From the NCBI RefSeq assembly GCF_021155775.2, contig NC_060232.1, positions 9,307,257 through 9,371,256 on the forward strand: DNA of 64,000 nucleotides, written 5' to 3'. The translations under genes were made by a program, and so were the position numbers. Below, in pieces: positions 60,201 through 64,000 of this stretch; within the stretch, counting starts at the first letter, position 1; each line of letters starts with the position of its first letter. The DNA is from Neodiprion pinetum. Its lineage: Eukaryota > Arthropoda > Insecta > Hymenoptera > Diprionidae. Below the pieces are notes generated by a model. It was not told the origin of the DNA and did no database searches. It was given only the letters and a program-made list of their open reading frames with translations.

Positions 60201-61114
60201 TATATGGTGACATATATAAATATATACGCGTTGATGATACCTTAAAATTTAAAAACAACGACCGGTTACCCGTGTGAAAAACATCTGGATTACTCCAAGA
60301 TGCTTTTTTCAAATACAACAAGATGTCAGGTAAACGTTGACAATCAGTCGAAAAGTCACCGAAAAGTCATCGCTGAACAATTCGAGAAAAAGGTGATACA
60401 TAGATGGACATTAGTCGACTATACATTGCCTATAAATTGTCAGTTTGCCTCGCAAAAAACGACCGTTTGTCTACGAACGTCGTTTGACGGATAACAATTG
60501 GACGACATCGCGTTTACTTCCTTTTTTCGTCTGCTGTATCACTCGCGGAACCTCGACTATTTTTAAAGCAGTTTTTAGTATTAATTTTCAGACCAAAAAT
60601 AGAACGAGTTCACTTGATTGTAAGGTTGTTCGCAATAATTACATGTATTACATCTGTTGGATATTTCACGTATTTCTGATGTGGAATATGGTTAGTGCAG
60701 GTGAAAAAACTAGTTGCGTTTTGAATAGAATAAGTTCAATATGCGAAGGTGACTGTTAAGTTTGCAATTTGACATCGCATCTTTCCCTCCGCAGACTTGA
60801 TATATTTCGTACGCGCGCTACAAGGGGTTACATACGTGCGCCATCTGACTAGCTTCGTACTAAATAAATAATTTAACACCCTCGCGGTTTTTCTTCAACA
60901 ATTTAAAATTATTAATTTTTCAGTTTTTGTAACGCTTGGGCGTGTTATCAACACCATTCAAGAAGTTGGCTCGTTCATTTTGCTCCTACACCTGTAACAA
61001 AAAATATTTTTCATCATACTAGTCAATGAAACTCAAGGCCCGATTCACAAGCATTTTATCACGGCAATGAAAAATTCATAGTATCTCGAATGAAAACTTA
61101 CTTTTCAAACCCTT
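57274..61114. other. Repeat-rich intergenic region
   Basis: No host gene was recognised. Seen: a small hairpin at 57432-57466 (CTAACTAACAA/TTGTCAGTTAG); an interspersed repeat at 58456-58493; exact 11-base inverted repeats ACTGCGTTACA (59784-59794) and TGTAACGCAGT (59824-59834); and GAGACACCCTGTATA near 60160, a motif common at ends of insect repeats. The region from 57380 to 58150 is less AT-rich than its surroundings and may be an unclassified transposon piece. Confidence 0.4.
58456..58493. repeat. Interspersed repeat fragment, copy 2
   Basis: CGTAAATTGACGACCTAGCG and the following bases resemble 48633-48668 in the transporter A intron, in the same orientation. Confidence 0.35.
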
Positions 61115-62094
61115 TGTAACGGTTTTTTTTTTTTTTTTTTTTTGAGGTTCAACCGATACGTTTTGATTTTATGTTATATTAGAAATCTACATATATTCAA
61201 TAAACAAAATACATTAAATCAGGAGGAAACAATGTAGAACACAGATTATTTGAGTTTTGGTATAACCTTTTAAAAGAACAGGCAATCATAGAAAATCTCA
61301 TTCACTCTTTCATTCACACGTTAAAATTACTCAATGCGATTACCGACGTTTTGTATATAATTATTCTGGTAAAATTTTTGTACCATATTAACGAAAGACT
61401 GGCTCTCTTTTCCTTTATGGTTCAAATTTAAAAATGATTCTAGTGAAAGAATGAATCTACTGACAAAGGACTCTAAATTATGGTGAGATTACAATAAAGT
61501 TAACAGACGAAGATATAAAATACTGACTTAAGAAGGCTATTACAGATTTGTGGCACAATCCACCTACAAATCAGTAATGAAAAGATGACTTAGCTCGGAA
61601 TATCTCTGATGAAGAGAGGTGGCCTAACGGCTCCGTAGATGATCATGGATGTTGAAGTTCTTTGATATTCCTTTTATAGAATCGGTCTTCACCGATTATA
61701 CTGCGTGGTCGTTCGTCGATCAGATATTTGGATTTGTTCTTTAGGCTCACAGGCTCCGAAAGATTGGGATTGCGTTGGGTTACACTTCTTGTATGAATCG
61801 TCGTCTCAAATTTTTTTTTTTTTCAAACATTTTTTTGGCTTGTTTTGTTTTCCCAAATGTTAACGAAATTATAAGAATGTGAATATGACAGGACTAGACT
61901 TTATATCGACCGTTCGCTTCGACCCCGGCTCGCAGAGAGAGAGAGTTACACTTATTTCACCGGATAGGTGATCTTGACCGACGTGACACCTAGAGTTAAG
62001 CGTTTGCCCTTTATTTTGAAACGTTGTATGTGCTTAAGGCGCGTACATACGAATTACTTTATATTCTATGTGACTCGCATGTAATATCGTTACA
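61115..62094 (-). mobile_element. 3' LTR of a Ty3/gypsy-type retrotransposon
   Basis: About 980 bp bounded by TGTAACG at 61115 and its inverted form CGTTACA at 62094, immediately followed (in element direction, preceded) by a purine-rich tract at 62095-62110. These are the expected ends of an LTR for the minus-strand element whose pol gene ends at 62409. A minus-strand AATAAA (62010-62015) lies inside. A run of more than 20 T is next to the left end. The matching 5' LTR should lie beyond the right edge, so length and identity cannot be checked here. Confidence 0.7.
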
Positions 62095-62110
62095 TCACCC
62101 CCCCCATTTT
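62095..62110 (-). other. Polypurine tract
   Basis: On the minus strand AAAATGGGGGGGGTGA directly precedes the LTR start TGTAACG, the usual place and composition of the plus-strand primer of an LTR retrotransposon. Confidence 0.7.
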
Positions 62111-62408
62111 CGAGATTGTTGTGAGAACGAAAATATCGAAAATTACTCGTTATCCTATATTTGCAGTAAAATCTAAAAACCTCTCTTTAAATTACTTCTT
62201 ACTTATCAATCATTCAATCCATTCATCCTTCATCATTCATCATTAAAATTATCATTTTAAAATCTAATCACATTTTCTTTTAGCAAACATTTTGTTTAAC
62301 TGGACTTACATCTAAAAAATTCTATAATCTATGCATGTTGGACTTATTAGAACATTTGAAGGATTCATGACGAGTTTTTCGTGAATTTTCATTACAAAAA
62401 ATTATCTG

Positions 62409-64000
62409 TTATTTAGCACTTGGATTTGTGGGCTGATAATATTTGCGTAAACTCACACGATTGAAAGTTCCCAAGTTTTTGTTTTTATTTTTTGTATCTA
62501 TTAAATTATATGCATTTTCATTAACTTTTTTGTTTATTTTGTACGGACCTTTAAACAAATGGAAGAATTTGTGTGTTAATTTATCGATAGCGGAGGATGG
62601 ATATGGTACACGTAGTAAAACTAGATCTCCTTCATTTAAAATTACAGTTGAAATTGATTTTTGATTCCGGCTTCTATATTCAAAATTTTTCTTCAAGTTT
62701 TCTTTGGCTAACAATATTTTAATATCGTGACTATTTTCAATTCTGTCTGGAAATTTTACAATTTTTGTTAATTCATCATGCGCTGTTTTATTAAAATGAA
62801 GTTCGTATGGAATAAAACCGGTGCTATGGTGTGTTGTTAAATTTAATAATTTTTCGATTTCTTTGACATATTTTGCCCATCTAGTATGCTTATCATTGCA
62901 GAAGGTACGGAAAAATCTCCCCAGTTCTCTCATCACTCGTTCAGTAGGATTGGATTGTGGGTGTCTAATTGATGAATAGCAAACTTCTACTCCTTGTTTT
63001 TCTAATTCGACTTTCCATCTAGCAGCTGTGAATTGAGTTCCATTGTCGGATAGCAATCTTTTTGGTTTTCCTACGTTTTTAAAGTACTCGTTGATTATTT
63101 TATTTAATGCTATTGTTGTAGTAGCTCGTTTTATGGGGTATAACGTAACTAGTTTTGAAAATGCATCTATTGCAACTAACAAATATTGGACTCCCCCAAT
63201 AGATCTCGGCAGAGGGCCATAGAAGTCAATTGTAGTCAATTCGTTCGGGTGATCAGCTGTTACCTGCTTGTACTTTCCTTGCATGCTGTAGGATAATGCC
63301 TTTGTTCTTTGACATGTGTCACATGCTTGAATACGTTTTTTGATACCTTCTCTCATTTTTCGCCAGTAATAATATCTGTTAATATATTGGTATGTTTTAT
63401 ATACACCCATATGACCTATTTTTTCATGTACAGAAATTACGAGTAAATCTACTATACTTTGTGGGATTACTACTCGCCAATTTTGATCGAATTTACTTTT
63501 ATAAAACAACAAGTCTTCATGTACTTTGTAACAACCATCAGATGAATCTGTATTGCATTTATTTATGATATTTTTCAATTCCTCATCTTTTATTTGCAAT
63601 TGTTTTAAATTTTTCAGGTTTCTTATCAACGTTGGATTCATTTTAATAGTTTGAGATGCGATTTTGTTTAGTTCGAGTTCTACATTATCTACTAGCAGTT
63701 GGTTTATTTTTGCTATTAGTAACTTGTTACGTTCGTTTGTACTTTGTTTCCCGTTGATATTTCGGCTGAAAAAATCTGCCACCACATTATCTTTTCCTTT
63801 GCAATGCTTGACTGTGAATGTGTACTGTTGTAAGATTACAACCCATCGTGATAATCGTGGACTTAAAAACGGTGCTGTATTTATAAAAGTTAATGCTTTA
63901 TGATCTGTTATTATTTCAAATGGACTTCCAATTAACCAAATTCTAAATTTATCTAATGCATACATTATTGCCAGTAATTCCTTTTCCGTAGTTGTGTAAT
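62409..64000 (-). CDS. Ty3/gypsy-type pol polyprotein: RNase H and integrase, partial
   Basis: The frame is open from the right edge to a stop at 62409 with no break, about 530 residues. In order: RNase H (TTEKELLAIMYALDKFR, ITDHKAL, KGKDNVVADFFSR); the integrase zinc finger, His-His-Cys-Cys (HEKIGHMGVYKTYQ, then CDTC); the catalytic core with Asp in TIDFYGPLP, Asp in LLSDNGTQF and Glu in NPTERVMREL about 35 residues on; and a C-terminal GPY/F module (LFKGPYKI). Reverse transcriptase, protease and gag should lie to the right, outside the window. Only about 300 AT-rich bases separate pol from the polypurine tract, so there is no room for an envelope gene. The intact frame suggests a young insertion. 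Confidence 0.92.
   Translation of the reverse strand, partial: YTTTEKELLAIMYALDKFRIWLIGSPFEIITDHKALTFINTAPFLSPRLSRWVVILQQYTFTVKHCKGKDNVVADFFSRNINGKQSTNERNKLLIAKINQLLVDNVELELNKIASQTIKMNPTLIRNLKNLKQLQIKDEELKNIINKCNTDSSDGCYKVHEDLLFYKSKFDQNWRVVIPQSIVDLLVISVHEKIGHMGVYKTYQYINRYYYWRKMREGIKKRIQACDTCQRTKALSYSMQGKYKQVTADHPNELTTIDFYGPLPRSIGGVQYLLVAIDAFSKLVTLYPIKRATTTIALNKIINEYFKNVGKPKRLLSDNGTQFTAARWKVELEKQGVEVCYSSIRHPQSNPTERVMRELGRFFRTFCNDKHTRWAKYVKEIEKLLNLTTHHSTGFIPYELHFNKTAHDELTKIVKFPDRIENSHDIKILLAKENLKKNFEYRSRNQKSISTVILNEGDLVLLRVPYPSSAIDKLTHKFFHLFKGPYKINKKVNENAYNLIDTKNKNKNLGTFNRVSLRKYYQPTNPSAK

Noticed and set aside
1..64000. tRNA, rRNA, CRISPR arrays, operons and bacterial-type signals
   Set aside because: I saw no tRNA-like cloverleaf, rRNA segment or spaced repeat array, and the sequence is clearly an intron-bearing animal genome.

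Overview
This window is animal nuclear DNA, almost certainly from an insect. It is AT-rich, its genes are split by many short GT-AG introns, and every recognised protein is animal-like. A tandem pair of SLC22 organic cation transporters, a GPI-anchored Ly6 protein and transposon families with short inverted repeats suggest Hymenoptera, perhaps a sawfly. That placement is inference. Exon borders below come from reading splice sites and checking that the reading phase carries through. No transcript data were available.

Layout, left to right. Positions 1-700 hold two possible exons of genes entering from the left. A coronin gene lies on + (2994-8273). A small Ly6/uPAR GPI-anchored protein lies on - (10973-15226) and has two interchangeable versions of its second exon. 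Cytosolic carboxypeptidase 5 (AGBL5) lies on - (16734-22815). It is head-to-head with glutaminyl-tRNA synthetase on + (24087-27779). PACRG (- 28314-29424) and the largest subunit of RNA polymerase III (- 29956-36569) follow. The polymerase gene is head-to-head with LARP7 (+ 37364-39895), which converges on GAR1 (- 40536-41458). From 42 to 45 kb there is a 5' leader region with a very regular RNA hairpin and two tiny first coding exons of an unidentified + gene. Two tandem SLC22 transporters lie on - (46910-49677 and 51758-54222). The right end, 55-64 kb, is transposon-rich: a decayed Penelope-like reverse transcriptase, unclassified repeats, and the 3' part of a Ty3/gypsy LTR retrotransposon that runs off the right edge.

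Functional groupings. POLR3A, LARP7 and GAR1 form a compact RNA-biology cluster: Pol III transcription, binding of Pol III transcripts such as 7SK, and box H/ACA pseudouridylation. CCP5 (tubulin deglutamylase) and PACRG (an axonemal doublet protein) are both tubulin/cilium genes and flank the housekeeping GlnRS gene. None of these groupings is shown to be functional.

The most interesting signals are three. The first is a 46-position stem without bulges at 43864-43969, whose eight non-Watson-Crick pairs are all G.U on the + strand, as expected of a selected + strand RNA. The second is the duplicated, phase-compatible Ly6 exon with a transposon copy beside each version. The third is the set of foldback elements at 46260-46621 and 20444-20528.
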